Shown here: piece by piece, positions 9,166-18,572 of the stretch
How the letters are laid out: each line of letters starts with the position of its first letter
Position numbering within the stretch: position 1 is the stretch's first letter
Assembly: GCF_023276435.1 (NCBI RefSeq)
Contig: NZ_JALLPO010000011.1
Coordinates: forward strand, 1 to 64,000
Direction of reading: 5' to 3'
DNA length: 64,000 nt
Source: Sphaerisporangium perillae
Lineage (GTDB): Bacteria; Actinomycetota; Actinomycetes; Streptosporangiales; Streptosporangiaceae
Notes under the pieces: model-generated
The model's database searches: none
What the model was told of the DNA's origin: nothing
Seen by the model: only the letters and a program-made list of their open reading frames with translations
Made by a program: the position numbers and the translations under genes

Positions 9166-9323
9166 TGCGTGTCCTTCCGTCCGTGCCCGGCCGTAGCGGC
9201 CGGAATCCCCGGGAGAGCCGGTCCCGGGCCGGGTGGCCGTCCGGGGTGAGACCTCCTTGGGGGCATGTGGTGCCTCATGGGTATGGTGGCAAAGTCGCCG
9301 CAGACCCCATCATGGAGGCCCTG

Positions 9324-10538
9324 GTGTCCCGTCCTTCCACCCCGTCCGGCACTTCGCGGTCCGTCATCGTCGCCGGGGCGCGCACGCCCATCGGCCGGTT
9401 GCTCGGCTCGCTGTCCGGCCTGTCCGCCGTCGAGCTCGGCGGGCTGGCCATCAAGGCGGCCCTGGAGCGTTCCGGCGTGGCTCCCGAGCAGGTCGAGTAC
9501 GTCATCATGGGGCAGGTCCTGCAGGCGGGCGCCGGCCAGATCCCCTCGCGCCAGGCGGCCGTCAAGGCGGGCATCCCGATGAGCGTGCCGTCGGTGACGA
9601 TCAACAAGGTCTGCCTGTCGGGGCTCGACGCGATCGCCCTGGCCGACCAGCTGATCCGCGCCGGGGAGTTCGACATCGTGGTCGCGGGCGGCATGGAGTC
9701 GATGACCAACGCCCCCCACCTGCTTCCCGGGCTGCGCAAGGGTGTGAAGTACGGCGGGTCCGACATCCTCGACGCGATGGCGTTCGACGGGCTCACGGAC
9801 GTGTTCGACCAGGTGTCGATGGGCGAGTCCACCGAGCGGCACAACACCCGTCTCGGCCTCGGGCGCGAGGAGCAGGACGCCTTCTCCGCCCGCTCCCACC
9901 AGTTCGCCGCGGCCGCCATCAAGGACGGCAGGTTCGACGACGAGATCGTCCCGGTCTCCCTGCCGCAGCGCAAGGGCGACCCGCTGGTCTTCTCCACCGA
10001 CGAGGGCGTCCGCGGCGACACCACCGTGGAGACGCTCGGGCGGCTGCGGCCCGCGTTCGCCAAGGACGGCACGATCACGGCCGGCTCGGCGTCCCAGATC
10101 TCCGACGGCGCCTGCGCGGTCGTGGTGATGTCCCGGGCCAAGGCCGAGGAGCTCGGCCTGACCTGGCTCGCCGAGATCGGCGCCCACGGCAACGTCGCGG
10201 GCCCGGACAACTCGCTGCAGTCGCAGCCGGCCAACGCCATCCGCCACGCCCTCGGCAAGCAGGGGCTCGCCGTGGACGATCTCGACCTGATCGAGATCAA
10301 CGAGGCGTTCGCCGCGGTCGTGCTCCAGTCGGCCAAGGAGCTCGGCGTGCCGGAGGACAAGATCAACGTCAACGGCGGCGGCATCGCCCTCGGTCACCCC
10401 ATCGGCGCCTCGGGCGCGCGCATCGTCCTGACCCTCGCGCACGAGCTCCGCCGCCGTGGCGGCGGCACCGGCGCCGCGGGCCTGTGCGGTGGCGGCGGCC
10501 AGGGCGACGCCCTGATCATCACCGTTCCCGCTTCCTGA
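9324..10538 (+). CDS. Acetyl-CoA C-acetyltransferase (thiolase)
   Basis: A 404-residue biosynthetic-type thiolase that condenses two acetyl-CoA to acetoacetyl-CoA, or runs the reverse step. The nucleophile Cys is in [11 protein letters not shown], the GGMESM loop and NEAFAAV (active-site Asn-Glu-Ala-Phe) are present, and the C-terminal [16 protein letters not shown] (His) and CGGGGQG (Cys) are intact. The GTG at 9324 is preferred since GGAGG lies 5 nt upstream. An ATG at 9312 in the same frame would add four residues but has no ribosome binding site. The gene ends convergently, 22 nt from the flavoenzyme. Confidence 0.93.
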   Translation: MSRPSTPSGTSRSVIVAGARTPIGRLLGSLSGLSAVELGGLAIKAALERSGVAPEQVEYVIMGQVLQAGAGQIPSRQAAVKAGIPMSVPSVTINKVCLSGLDAIALADQLIRAGEFDIVVAGGMESMTNAPHLLPGLRKGVKYGGSDILDAMAFDGLTDVFDQVSMGESTERHNTRLGLGREEQDAFSARSHQFAAAAIKDGRFDDEIVPVSLPQRKGDPLVFSTDEGVRGDTTVETLGRLRPAFAKDGTITAGSASQISDGACAVVVMSRAKAEELGLTWLAEIGAHGNVAGPDNSLQSQPANAIRHALGKQGLAVDDLDLIEINEAFAAVVLQSAKELGVPEDKINVNGGGIALGHPIGASGARIVLTLAHELRRRGGGTGAAGLCGGGGQGDALIITVPAS

Positions 10539-10560
10539 CCCGCGGCGCCCGGCCGATCGG

Positions 10561-11817
10561 TCAGCGGGTGGGGTCGAGGTCCCGCAGGGCCAGAGGCTGC
10601 TTGCCCGTGGTGATCTGCTCGGCGAGCATGCGGCCGGTGATCGGCCCGTGGGTGAACCCCCACATGCCGTGCCCTCCGGCGACGTACCTGCCCGGAGCGC
10701 GGGTGGCTCCGATGAGGGGCCGCCCGTCGGGCGTGACCGGGCGCGGCCCGACCCAGGTGTCGGTGCGCTCCTCCCAGGAGACGCCGGCGAGCAGCGGCCG
10801 GGCGGACTCGATGATCGCCTCGACGCGCTTCGGGTACAGGGGGGCGTCGGCGTCGCGGAACTCCATGGTCCCCGCGACGCGCAGCTTGCCCTGGTACGGC
10901 GTGCACGCCACGCGCACGGCCGGCAGGTAGATCGGGCCGGGCACGGGCTGGTCGGTCGGCACGGTGAAGGAGTAGCCACGCCCGGCCTGCACCGGTACGC
11001 GGACGCCCCAGTCCTTGCCGAGCCGGTTCAGCCAGGCGCCGGTGGCCAGGACGACGGCGTCGGCGCTCACGGAGTCGCCCGCGCCCGACCGCACCGTGAG
11101 CCTGCCGGAGGCCTCGTCCACGCCGGTGACGCGGAAGCCGGACCTGATCGTGCCGCCGCGGGCGACGACCGAGTCGGCCAGCGACCTGGTGAACGCGCCG
11201 GGGTCGACGTAACGCTGCCCGTCCAGCCGGACGCCGGCCTTGGCGTGGGCGGAGAGCTGCGGAGCCTGCCGGGCGAGGTCGTCACCTTCGAGCGCGGTGT
11301 ACTCGATGTGCAGCCCGGAGCCGTTGATGCGCTGGAGTTCGTGCAGGAGGCTCACGGCCTGCCGCGGCGTCTCGAACGCGGCCATGATCGGGGCCTCCAC
11401 GGTGGCCGCCTCGACGCCGTTGGAGGTGAGCACGTCGAACGCCTCCAGGCACTCCTCGTTGAAGGGGAGGTTGGCGCGCACCGCGCGGCCCCACGACTTC
11501 CAGCCGCAGTTCAGCGCGAACCTGGTGAGGAAGGACCACAGGCGCACGTCCGGAGTGACCGGCACGTGCAGCGGGGCGGCCGGGTCCATGAGGGAGCGCA
11601 GCCCGTAGCGCAGCACCCCCGGCTCGTTCAGCGGGATGGCGAGCCCGGGGGAGAGCCAGCCCGCGTTGCCCCACGAGGCGCCCGAGGCGACCCCGTCGCG
11701 GTCGACCACGGTGACCTCGACTCCGCGCTCCTGAAGGAACCAGGCGGTGGAGAGTCCCACCACGCCCGCGCCGATGACCACCGCCGTGCGCGGCCCGCCG
11801 TCGATACCCATGACCAC
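10561..11817 (-). CDS. DadA-like FAD-dependent D-amino-acid dehydrogenase
   Basis: A 418-residue DAO-family flavoenzyme. The dinucleotide-binding motif VVIGAGVVGLSTAW is at the N-terminus, followed by DRDGVASGASWGNAGWLSPG, which is typical of DadA-like D-amino-acid dehydrogenases. The C-terminal FAD-contact region reads GPRPVTPDGRPLIG and GHGMWGFTHGP. It probably oxidises D-amino acids or a related secondary amine to the keto acid. The GTG at 11817 sits 4 nt after GGAG; an ATG at 11811 is an alternative. Two TTGTC-GACAA sites just upstream and the adjacent PucR gene, transcribed in the same direction and ending 143 nt upstream, suggest specific induction. Confidence 0.88.
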   Translation of the reverse strand: MVMGIDGGPRTAVVIGAGVVGLSTAWFLQERGVEVTVVDRDGVASGASWGNAGWLSPGLAIPLNEPGVLRYGLRSLMDPAAPLHVPVTPDVRLWSFLTRFALNCGWKSWGRAVRANLPFNEECLEAFDVLTSNGVEAATVEAPIMAAFETPRQAVSLLHELQRINGSGLHIEYTALEGDDLARQAPQLSAHAKAGVRLDGQRYVDPGAFTRSLADSVVARGGTIRSGFRVTGVDEASGRLTVRSGAGDSVSADAVVLATGAWLNRLGKDWGVRVPVQAGRGYSFTVPTDQPVPGPIYLPAVRVACTPYQGKLRVAGTMEFRDADAPLYPKRVEAIIESARPLLAGVSWEERTDTWVGPRPVTPDGRPLIGATRAPGRYVAGGHGMWGFTHGPITGRMLAEQITTGKQPLALRDLDPTR

Positions 11818-11880
11818 ATATCTCCGCTCTGACGTCCTGATACCTGCCCTTCAGCATCACTGGTGCGGCGCCGGAACGGT

Positions 11881-11896
11881 TTGTCCGTTCCGACAA
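11881..11896. promoter_or_regulatory. Candidate PucR operator, copy 1
   Basis: TTGTC and GACAA half-sites are separated by 6 nt, 64 nt upstream of the DadA-like gene. It overlaps a longer perfect inverted repeat with 8-bp arms (CGGAACGG at 11872-11879, CCGTTCCG at 11885-11892). A second copy lies 31 bp away. Confidence 0.5.
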
Positions 11897-11911
11897 GGAC
11901 GAGGGCGGCCG

Positions 11912-11928
11912 TTGTCCGGCGCCGACAA
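11912..11928. promoter_or_regulatory. Candidate PucR operator, copy 2
   Basis: TTGTC and GACAA half-sites separated by 7 nt, sharing the TTGTCCG...CCGACAA pattern with copy 1. The 31-bp offset is about three helical turns, which would place both on one DNA face. Confidence 0.5.
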
Positions 11929-11959
11929 TGCCCGCGCCACGCCCCGGCCTCGCCGAGGA

Positions 11960-13504
11960 TCAGCGCCGCCCGGCCTGCGCGACGGCCAGGGCGATGATCA
12001 TGGCGAGGCGCTTCTCCGGCTCCTCCAGCCGCAGGTCGGTGATCTCGGCCATCTTGCGCAGCCGGTAGCGCACGGTGTTCGGATGGACGTCGAGGCGGCT
12101 CGCGGCCAGCGCCAGGTCGCCCTGGGCCTCCAGCCAGGCGCGCAACGTCGGGATGTAGCGGGTTCCCTGCTCGGCGTCCCGCCGGGTCAGCTCGGCCACC
12201 GGCCCGCGCGCGGGAATGCGTCCCGCCGAGGCCGCCGCCCTGAGGCGTTGCAGCAGGATCTCGTCCCACGACTCGTCGTAGACGACCGGCCGCGCGTCAC
12301 CGGGCGCCGCCGCCCGCAGGGCCAGGCTCTCGTCGGCCTCCTGCCTGCTCGCGGGCAGCTCGGCCGGCCCGGCCACGCCCCCGACGCCGGCGTACACCGT
12401 GACCCCGCGCGGCAGGGCGTTCCCGACCGCGGCGAGCCAGTCGCGGGCAGGCGCGGCGTCGTTGCCGCAGGGCAGGACCGTGTACAGGGTGTTGCCGAAA
12501 AGAGTGCTGCGTCCGGGCCGCGACCAGCCGAAGCCGGTGGTGGCGCGCTCGTAGGCCAGCAGGATCGCGGCGTGCCGCTCCTCGGCGACGTGCGCCTGCA
12601 GGGCGATCACCCGGTACGCGTCGTGGGGCAGCCCGAGCCTGCTGATCAGGGCGGGCGCGTCGGCCGTGCCTTCCAGCAGCCGGATGACCAGGTCGGACTC
12701 CACCTGACGCTCCAGGTCCGCGCCGACCCGGGAACGCAGCAGGTGCAGCGCGACCGCCCGCGCCCCGTCCGCCAGGGCGGTGCGGCGCTCGCCGGACAGC
12801 GGGCGCTCGCACTCCACCCAGATCGACCCGAGCAGTTCGCGTCCGGCGCGCACGGCGACGACCATGCGCCCGCGCAGGCCGTGCGCCGGCGAGGGCTCGA
12901 CGAACAGCGGCTCGTCGGAGGCCGCCAGGTGGGCGAAGACGCCTCGCTGCTGGAACAGCCGGCTCATGCCCTCGGGCACCCGCCGGCCGAGGATCGTCTC
13001 CAGGCGGGCCGGGTCGGCGGCGTGCTGGGAGCCGGAGTAGGCGAGGACGCGCGACATCTGGTCCTCGATCGTCACCGCGTAGCCGAGCGTCCCGGCGAGG
13101 GTGTCGGCGAAGGCGAGCAGGTCGGTCGGCCCTCGCCCCGCCTCGGTCTCGCGGCCTTCGAGCACCAGGCCGTACACCACGCCGAACAGCTGGCTCCAGG
13201 AGACCTCCGGTTCCACCAGCAGCACGGCGATGCCGGCGTCGCGGGCCTCGGCCAGCGCGTCCTCGTCGAGCGGCGGGTTCCCGCGCACCAGCACCGCGGC
13301 GGCGCGCGCCGACCGCGCCAGCCGTACCGCGCCGGCCGCCGAGTCGACTCCGACCGACAGGAAGACATCACCGGTGGCGGGGCGGGTGTCGGTCGGGTCG
13401 TGCACCACCACGCTGCGCAACTCGACCTCGCGCGACGCCGGGGCGCAGCACAGCCGGGCCCCGTAGCCCCCGAGGACGTTCACCAGCCGGTCGAGGTTCA
13501 GCAT
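11960..13504 (-). CDS. PucR/CdaR-type transcriptional regulator
   Basis: A 514-residue regulator with the PucR layout: an N-terminal purine-catabolism-type sensory domain (PATGDVFLSVG, about residues 30-140), a GAF-like/GGDEF-related middle region, and the C-terminal PucR helix-turn-helix (residues ~455-505). The HTH carries the hallmark LALAASRLDVHPNTVRYRLRK. Family members activate catabolic operons in response to amino acids, purines or similar metabolites. It is transcribed toward the DadA-like gene, whose upstream region holds twin inverted repeats, so that gene is its likely target. It is divergent from the IMPase-like gene. The ribosome binding site is weak. Confidence 0.9.
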   Translation of the reverse strand: MLNLDRLVNVLGGYGARLCCAPASREVELRSVVVHDPTDTRPATGDVFLSVGVDSAAGAVRLARSARAAAVLVRGNPPLDEDALAEARDAGIAVLLVEPEVSWSQLFGVVYGLVLEGRETEAGRGPTDLLAFADTLAGTLGYAVTIEDQMSRVLAYSGSQHAADPARLETILGRRVPEGMSRLFQQRGVFAHLAASDEPLFVEPSPAHGLRGRMVVAVRAGRELLGSIWVECERPLSGERRTALADGARAVALHLLRSRVGADLERQVESDLVIRLLEGTADAPALISRLGLPHDAYRVIALQAHVAEERHAAILLAYERATTGFGWSRPGRSTLFGNTLYTVLPCGNDAAPARDWLAAVGNALPRGVTVYAGVGGVAGPAELPASRQEADESLALRAAAPGDARPVVYDESWDEILLQRLRAAASAGRIPARGPVAELTRRDAEQGTRYIPTLRAWLEAQGDLALAASRLDVHPNTVRYRLRKMAEITDLRLEEPEKRLAMIIALAVAQAGRR

Positions 13505-13605
13505 CCGCCTACCGCTCGTCCGGATTCATCCGTGCCACACCGTTGATTCTCCCCTGATTCCGCCGAGCCCCCGTCGTCGGGCCGGCGCCTGAAAACGGCC
13601 GAGGC

Positions 13606-13611
13606 TATCCT
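13606..13611 (+). promoter_or_regulatory. Leaderless -10 box (TATCCT)
   Basis: TATCCT lies 6 nt before the GTG of the IMPase-like gene, which has no Shine-Dalgarno sequence. This matches the TANNNT-plus-6-8-nt spacing of actinobacterial leaderless starts. Confidence 0.5.
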
Positions 13612-13617
13612 GCTCGC

Positions 13618-14433
13618 GTGCCGATGGTGAATGCGGAAACTGATGCGGAGCTGGCCGTCACTGCGGCGCAGGCGGGAGCCGCCGTGGTGCGCGATATGCA
13701 CGGGGGGTCGCTGACGCGGTTTGAGAAGTCCGCCGGTGACTTCGCCACGGTCGCTGATCTCGAAGCGGAGAAGGTCATCCTCGACGTCATTCGAACCGCT
13801 CGACCAGATGATGCCATGACGGGCGAGGAGAGCGGACGCACGGGTGCGGACCGCACGGAGCGTATGTGGCTGGTCGATCCCTTGTGCGGCACCCTGAACT
13901 ACGCCGTACGGAACATGCTGGTCGCGGTGAACGTCGCCCTGCTGGTGGGGACCGACATCACCGCGGCGGCATCGGCCGATCCGTTCGCCGAAGAGGTGTT
14001 CTGGACGGACGGCGAACGCGCCTATGTCCGTAGGGACGGCGTGGACGAGGAACTCAGGCCGTCGCCCGAGTCACGGTTGGTGGATGTCAACCTCGATCCC
14101 CCGTTCCCGAACGAGCCGGGCTTCCGGGCGGTCCGCCTTCTCGCCGGCACAGAGTTCGCCGAGCGGTTCCGGCCGCGCGTCGTATCCACCACCCTCGCGG
14201 TGGCCTGGGTCGCCGCCGGCCGGCGAGCCGCCTACGTCACCGACGGCCATCTGCGCGACAACGTGCACTTCGCCAGCGGGATCGCATTGTGCCAAGCGGC
14301 CGGATGCGTGGTGACCGGCATCCACGGTCAACCGCTGCACACCGGTGCGGGCGGGCTCGTCGTGGCGGCCGACCAAGAGACGCACGCCGCATTGCTGCGG
14401 ATGATCGGCGATCAGGTCCCATCCGACCAGTAG
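13618..14433 (+). CDS. Inositol monophosphatase-family protein with altered metal site
   Basis: A 271-residue member of the Mg2+-dependent IMPase/FBPase/CysQ superfamily. Seen in order: a SAGDFATVADLEAE segment (normally the K..D.VT.AD motif), TGEES (Glu70/Glu71), WLVDPLCGTLNYA (Asp87), and a C-terminal RDNVHFASG. In the usual DPLDGT motif the second Asp binds metal; here it is Cys90. Activity may therefore be changed or lost, although I recall Cys-variant relatives in actinomycetes. It begins leaderlessly and stands alone, convergent with the ABC ATPase at the left edge of the muropeptide locus. Substrate unknown. Confidence 0.8.
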   Translation: MPMVNAETDAELAVTAAQAGAAVVRDMHGGSLTRFEKSAGDFATVADLEAEKVILDVIRTARPDDAMTGEESGRTGADRTERMWLVDPLCGTLNYAVRNMLVAVNVALLVGTDITAAASADPFAEEVFWTDGERAYVRRDGVDEELRPSPESRLVDVNLDPPFPNEPGFRAVRLLAGTEFAERFRPRVVSTTLAVAWVAAGRRAAYVTDGHLRDNVHFASGIALCQAAGCVVTGIHGQPLHTGAGGLVVAADQETHAALLRMIGDQVPSDQ

Positions 14434-14531
14434 CCGACCTGCCTGTTCCAGACTCAGAACGCCGAAGTGGCCGGGCGCGCGCAATAGTGATCACACCAAC
14501 CTCGTCCACAACTTGGTCGCGCCAGGGCGCG

Positions 14532-16190
14532 TCAGGCCGCTCGGCGGGTGCCGGGGATCGCGGCCAGGAGTTCGCGGGTGTACTCGGCTCCGGGATGCTC
14601 GAAGATCTCGCGCGGCGTGCCGGTCTCCACGATCCGCCCACCCTGCATCACGTGCACGGAGTGCGAGATCATCCGGACGACGGCGAGGTCGTGGCTGATG
14701 AACAGATAGCTGAGACCGAGCTCCCGCTGGAGCTCGGCGAGCAGCTCGAGGATCTGTGCCTGCACGAGCACGTCGAGCGCCGACACGGCCTCGTCGAGCA
14801 CGACGAGCTCGGGTGAGAGCGCGAGTGCTCTCGCGATCGCGACGCGCTGGCGCTGCCCGCCGGACAGCTCGTGCGGCAGCCGTCCGGCCATCGACGAGGG
14901 GAGGTTGACCTGGTCGAGGAGGCGGGCCACGGCCTGCTTGCGGCTCGCCGCCGTGCCGACGCGATGCACGCGCAGCGGTTCGCTGATCGACTTCTCCACC
15001 GTGTAGCGAGGGTCGAGGGACGCGTAGGGGTTCTGGAAGACGGGCTGGACCCGGCGGCGGAACGCGAACAGCTCGCGTCGCCGGAGCGAGGTGAGGTCGG
15101 TGCCGTCGAACAGGATCCGTCCCGAGGTGATGTCGTCGAGGCCGAGCAGCAGGTTCGCGGTCGTCGACTTGCCCGAGCCGGACTCGCCGACGATGGAGAC
15201 GGTCTCGCCGCGCGGAATGCCGAAACTGACCCCGTCGACCGCCGCGAACCGGGTGGGCGCGCCGGTGCCCGCGGCGCGGATCGTGAAGACCTTGCGCAGG
15301 TCCTCGATCCGGACGAGGTCGCCCGCCGGGGCGGGGGGCGGCGTCTCGGTCCGTTCCCGTGCGGTCGTGGCTGGCGCGGTGACCATGCTGGTGGAGGACA
15401 GGCTCGGAACCGCCCTGAGCAGGCGCTGGGTGTACTCGTGCCGTGGACGGGCGAGGATCTCGGCGGCGGCGCCCGCCTCGACGATCTCCCCGTGGTACAT
15501 GACCACGACGGTGTCGGCGCGTTCGGCGGCGAGGGCGAGGTCGTGCGTGATGAGGAACACCGCCGTGCCCATGTCCGTGGTGAGGCTCTCGAGCTGGTCG
15601 AGGATGCGCCGCTGCACGGTGACGTCGAGTGCGGAGGTGGGCTCGTCGGCGATGAGGAGCTTCGGCCGGCAGGCCAGGCCCATGGCGATGAGCGCTCGCT
15701 GGCGCATGCCACCGGAGAACTCGTGCGGGTACTGGTAGGCCCGTCGTGCCGGGTCGGGGATGCCGACCATCTCCAGCAGTTCGACCACCCGTTCGCGGGC
15801 CGCCTTGCCGGTCGCACGGCCGTGGACTTCGAGGGCTTCGGCGATCTGGTCGCTGATGCGCATCAGCGGGTTGAGGTTGGACATCGGATCCTGCGGCACG
15901 AGCCCGATCCCCGCTCCGCGGATCGCGGTCATCTCCCGCTCGCTCGCACGGGCCAGGTCGCGTCCCTCGAAGAGCACCTCGCCGCCCGTGATGCGGCCGG
16001 TCTCGGGCAGGAGCCGGTTGACCGCCGCGGCCGTGGTCGACTTCCCGGAGCCCGACTCGCCGACGACCGCGACGGTCTGGCCGGGCACGATCTCCATCGA
16101 GACGTTCTTCACGACCGTGACGTCCTGGCCGCCCGTGCGGAACGCGACCGACAGGTCACGGAGTTCCAGGAGTGGGGTGGGGGTCGTCAT
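14532..16190 (-). CDS. Fused double ABC ATPase for oligopeptide/muropeptide uptake
   Basis: A 552-residue protein with two complete ABC nucleotide-binding domains in one chain, equal to DppD plus DppF. Each half shows Walker A (GESGSGKSTT), a Q-loop (LVPQDPMSNLNP; PVFQNPYASLDP), a signature (FSGGMRQR; LSGGQRQR) and Walker B (LLIADEPTSALD; LVVLDEAVSALD). It powers import with the two permeases and lipoprotein encoded upstream in the same operon. The ATG at 16190 is used because GAGG precedes it and the domain starts at once. It is last in the operon, separated from the serine hydrolase by 2 nt. Linkage to murQ/anmK points to muropeptides or amino sugars as cargo. Confidence 0.93.
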   Translation of the reverse strand: MTTPTPLLELRDLSVAFRTGGQDVTVVKNVSMEIVPGQTVAVVGESGSGKSTTAAAVNRLLPETGRITGGEVLFEGRDLARASEREMTAIRGAGIGLVPQDPMSNLNPLMRISDQIAEALEVHGRATGKAARERVVELLEMVGIPDPARRAYQYPHEFSGGMRQRALIAMGLACRPKLLIADEPTSALDVTVQRRILDQLESLTTDMGTAVFLITHDLALAAERADTVVVMYHGEIVEAGAAAEILARPRHEYTQRLLRAVPSLSSTSMVTAPATTARERTETPPPAPAGDLVRIEDLRKVFTIRAAGTGAPTRFAAVDGVSFGIPRGETVSIVGESGSGKSTTANLLLGLDDITSGRILFDGTDLTSLRRRELFAFRRRVQPVFQNPYASLDPRYTVEKSISEPLRVHRVGTAASRKQAVARLLDQVNLPSSMAGRLPHELSGGQRQRVAIARALALSPELVVLDEAVSALDVLVQAQILELLAELQRELGLSYLFISHDLAVVRMISHSVHVMQGGRIVETGTPREIFEHPGAEYTRELLAAIPGTRRAA

Positions 16191-16192
16191 GG

Positions 16193-17368
16193 TCACCTCG
16201 GTCGTTGCGTGAAGGGGACGGGTGGGGCGGGGACGGCCGTCAGCAGCTCGTGCCAGAGCGCCTCCCCGGGTACGGGGGTGCCTTCGACCAGCAGGCGGTT
16301 GCTGGCGAGGGCGAGGGCGACATCCCGGTCCGGCACGAAGCCGACGGCGCATCCGACATGACCGGGGTGACCGAGCACGGTGAGGGTCTCGCCGGGAAGT
16401 TCCAGCCGGTACCTGCGGAAACCGAGCGCCTGCCCCTCGTCGGGGCCCGGCGCGAAGAACTCCCGCGCGACCTGCGGCCGGATGAGGGTGTCGTGCTCCC
16501 GGTAGCGGGAGAGCGCGGTCGCGAAGCGCAGCAGGTCGGGGACCGTCGAGAAGAGCCCGGCGTGGCCGGAGATCCCGCCGAAGGCGTGGTAGGCGTTGCC
16601 GTCGGCGACCTGCCCGTGCACGGGCTCGCGGCGCCAGCCTGCGAAGTCGCCGCTGCGGTAGGGCACGGGGTACGGCTGGCCCGAGTCGAGCATGGCGATC
16701 TCGATCCGGTCGTCACGCGCCCCCGTCGCCACGGGGTCCCCCGCCGGTGCCGCGTACCGGGTCGCGCCGAGGCCGAGCGGCTCGGTCACGAGATCGGACA
16801 CCGCCTGTTCGAGGCTGAGGCCGGTGACGGAGGCGATGACCCGCCCGAGCAAGATGAAACCGAGGTCGGAGTAGTGACGCTCCTCGCGCGGCCGGTATCG
16901 CAGGGGCAGCTCTTCGACGAAACGGTGCGCCTCCTCCGGGCTGCCGGCCGGGATGTAGAGCGGATGCCACTCCCACAGCCCGCCGCGGTGCAGGAGCAGG
17001 TCGCGTACGGTGACGCCGTCCCGCCCGCCGCCGCGGAAGCCGGGAAGGTGGCGGCGCACCTCCGTGTCGAGGTCGACGAGCCGGTCGGAGACGAGGCGCA
17101 TGAGCGCGGTCGTGGTGCCGAGGACCTTGGTGACGGAGGCGAGGTCGTGGTACGTGCCGATCGTCATGGGCTCTTCGCCCACGCGCACGCCGTCCTCCCA
17201 GCGGACGGTGCGGTGGCCGGCGCACGCGGCCACGTCGAACCACGGGGTCCGGGCGGCCAGGGCGACGCCGGGCGGCGGCCGCATGCCGTCCGTGGAGCCC
17301 GGCGGGGTGCCGGGCCCGTGGGGGACGGCCGAGACGAGGCGTTCCGCGGTCGCGGCGAGGGCGTTCAT
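16193..17368 (-). CDS. Serine hydrolase, beta-lactamase/DD-peptidase fold
   Basis: A 391-residue class C beta-lactamase-like (serine beta-lactamase/penicillin-binding) hydrolase. The SxxK motif is SVTK (Ser78, Lys81). YSDLG stands where the Tyr-x-Asn motif is expected, and a late HPGHVG replaces the KTG-type motif. No signal peptide is seen, so the enzyme is probably cytoplasmic. Relatives cleave D-amino-acid peptides or esters. Its position between anmK (13 nt gap) and the transporter ATPase (2 nt) suggests it trims peptide or lactyl-linked groups from imported muropeptides. That role is inferred. GGAG lies 9 nt before the ATG. Confidence 0.85.
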   Translation of the reverse strand: MNALAATAERLVSAVPHGPGTPPGSTDGMRPPPGVALAARTPWFDVAACAGHRTVRWEDGVRVGEEPMTIGTYHDLASVTKVLGTTTALMRLVSDRLVDLDTEVRRHLPGFRGGGRDGVTVRDLLLHRGGLWEWHPLYIPAGSPEEAHRFVEELPLRYRPREERHYSDLGFILLGRVIASVTGLSLEQAVSDLVTEPLGLGATRYAAPAGDPVATGARDDRIEIAMLDSGQPYPVPYRSGDFAGWRREPVHGQVADGNAYHAFGGISGHAGLFSTVPDLLRFATALSRYREHDTLIRPQVAREFFAPGPDEGQALGFRRYRLELPGETLTVLGHPGHVGCAVGFVPDRDVALALASNRLLVEGTPVPGEALWHELLTAVPAPPVPFTQRPR

Positions 17369-17381
17369 CGGTGACGCTCCT

Positions 17382-18572
17382 TCACGTCCGCGCCGGATGC
17401 GAATCCCGCCCGGTGAGGGTGAGCGCGCGGGGAGCCTCGGTGGCAGGGGAGGGCAGGACGAGCGGTCCCGCTCCGGGCGTGAGGGTGCCGAGGACGCGGG
17501 CGGCCCGGGCCCCCGTGCCCGCCGGCACGGTTCCCGGCAGGCCGTGCGCGGTGTACCAGCCGATGAGGGCGAAGGCGATCGCCTCCTTGTCGTCGGCGGG
17601 AGCGCCGTAGGCGTCGGAGAGCGCGATGGTCACGCCGGGAAGGGCGCGGCGCAGCCCGTCCATCAGTACGGGGTTGCGGCACCCGCCACCGGAGGCGACC
17701 AGGAGGTCCACGCCGCTCGCCGTCACATCCCTCGCGACCGTGCGCACGGTGAGCTCGGTGAGCGTCGCCACGAGGTCGGCCGCGGCGGGCCGGCTGCCGG
17801 CCTTGGCCATCGCGTCCTCGACGTAGGCCAGGTGGAAGAGCTCCTTGCCCGTGCTCTTCGGGGCGGGCCACCGGTAGTAGGGGTCGTCGAGCAGAACCTC
17901 CAGAAGGCGCTCGTCGACCGTTCCGGAGGCGGCGATCCGCCCGTCCTCGTCGAATCCGCGCTCGCTGAGCCCGTCGCGCACCACGACGGCGTCGATGAGC
18001 GCGTTCGCCGGCCCGATGTCGTAGGCGACCAGGTCGTCCACGCCCCGCACCAGGGTCATGTTGGCGATGCCGCCCAGGTTGAGCGCGGCGGCGGTGCCCT
18101 CGTGGCCGGCGAGGAGGAGGGCGTCGAGCAGGGAGACCAGGGGAGCGCCCTGGCCACCGGCCGTGATGTCGCGGATGCGCACGTCGGACAGCACGGGCGC
18201 GCCTGTGCGCTCGGCGATCCAGGCGGGCTGGCCGATCTGCAAGGTGCCGCGGGCGTGCCCGCCGTCGACCCAGTGGAACACGGTCTGACCGTGCGAGACG
18301 ATGAGGTCGACCGCACCGGCTTCCGCGATCGCCGCGGCGGCGGCCTCGGCGAAGCCCTGGCCGATGAGGGTGTCGAGCTCGCACACCTCGGCGAGGGTCG
18401 TCGCCGCCGGCGGGAGCGCTTCGATGAGGCGGGCGCGGAGCTCGGCCGGGTAGGGCGTGCTCGCCGTGTACTCGACCACCCCGCTGAGCGTGCCGTCGGC
18501 GCCGTGGAAGTCGACCAGGGCCGCGTCGATTCCATCGTGCGAGGTGCCGGAGATCATTCCGAGGATTCTCAT
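17382..18572 (-). CDS. anmK: Anhydro-N-acetylmuramic acid kinase
   Basis: A 396-residue ASKHA-fold kinase. AnmK opens the 1,6-anhydro ring of anhMurNAc and phosphorylates it to MurNAc-6-phosphate, the MurQ substrate. Family motifs are clear: [16 protein letters not shown] near the N-terminus (GTSMDG in most relatives), [19 protein letters not shown], a [10 protein letters not shown] segment and a glycine-rich CRNPVL region. Its start overlaps the murQ stop by 4 nt (ATGA), so the two are translationally coupled. Their products catalyse consecutive steps. Members normally act on cell-wall turnover products made by lytic transglycosylases. Confidence 0.95.
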   Translation of the reverse strand: MRILGMISGTSHDGIDAALVDFHGADGTLSGVVEYTASTPYPAELRARLIEALPPAATTLAEVCELDTLIGQGFAEAAAAAIAEAGAVDLIVSHGQTVFHWVDGGHARGTLQIGQPAWIAERTGAPVLSDVRIRDITAGGQGAPLVSLLDALLLAGHEGTAAALNLGGIANMTLVRGVDDLVAYDIGPANALIDAVVVRDGLSERGFDEDGRIAASGTVDERLLEVLLDDPYYRWPAPKSTGKELFHLAYVEDAMAKAGSRPAAADLVATLTELTVRTVARDVTASGVDLLVASGGGCRNPVLMDGLRRALPGVTIALSDAYGAPADDKEAIAFALIGWYTAHGLPGTVPAGTGARAARVLGTLTPGAGPLVLPSPATEAPRALTLTGRDSHPART

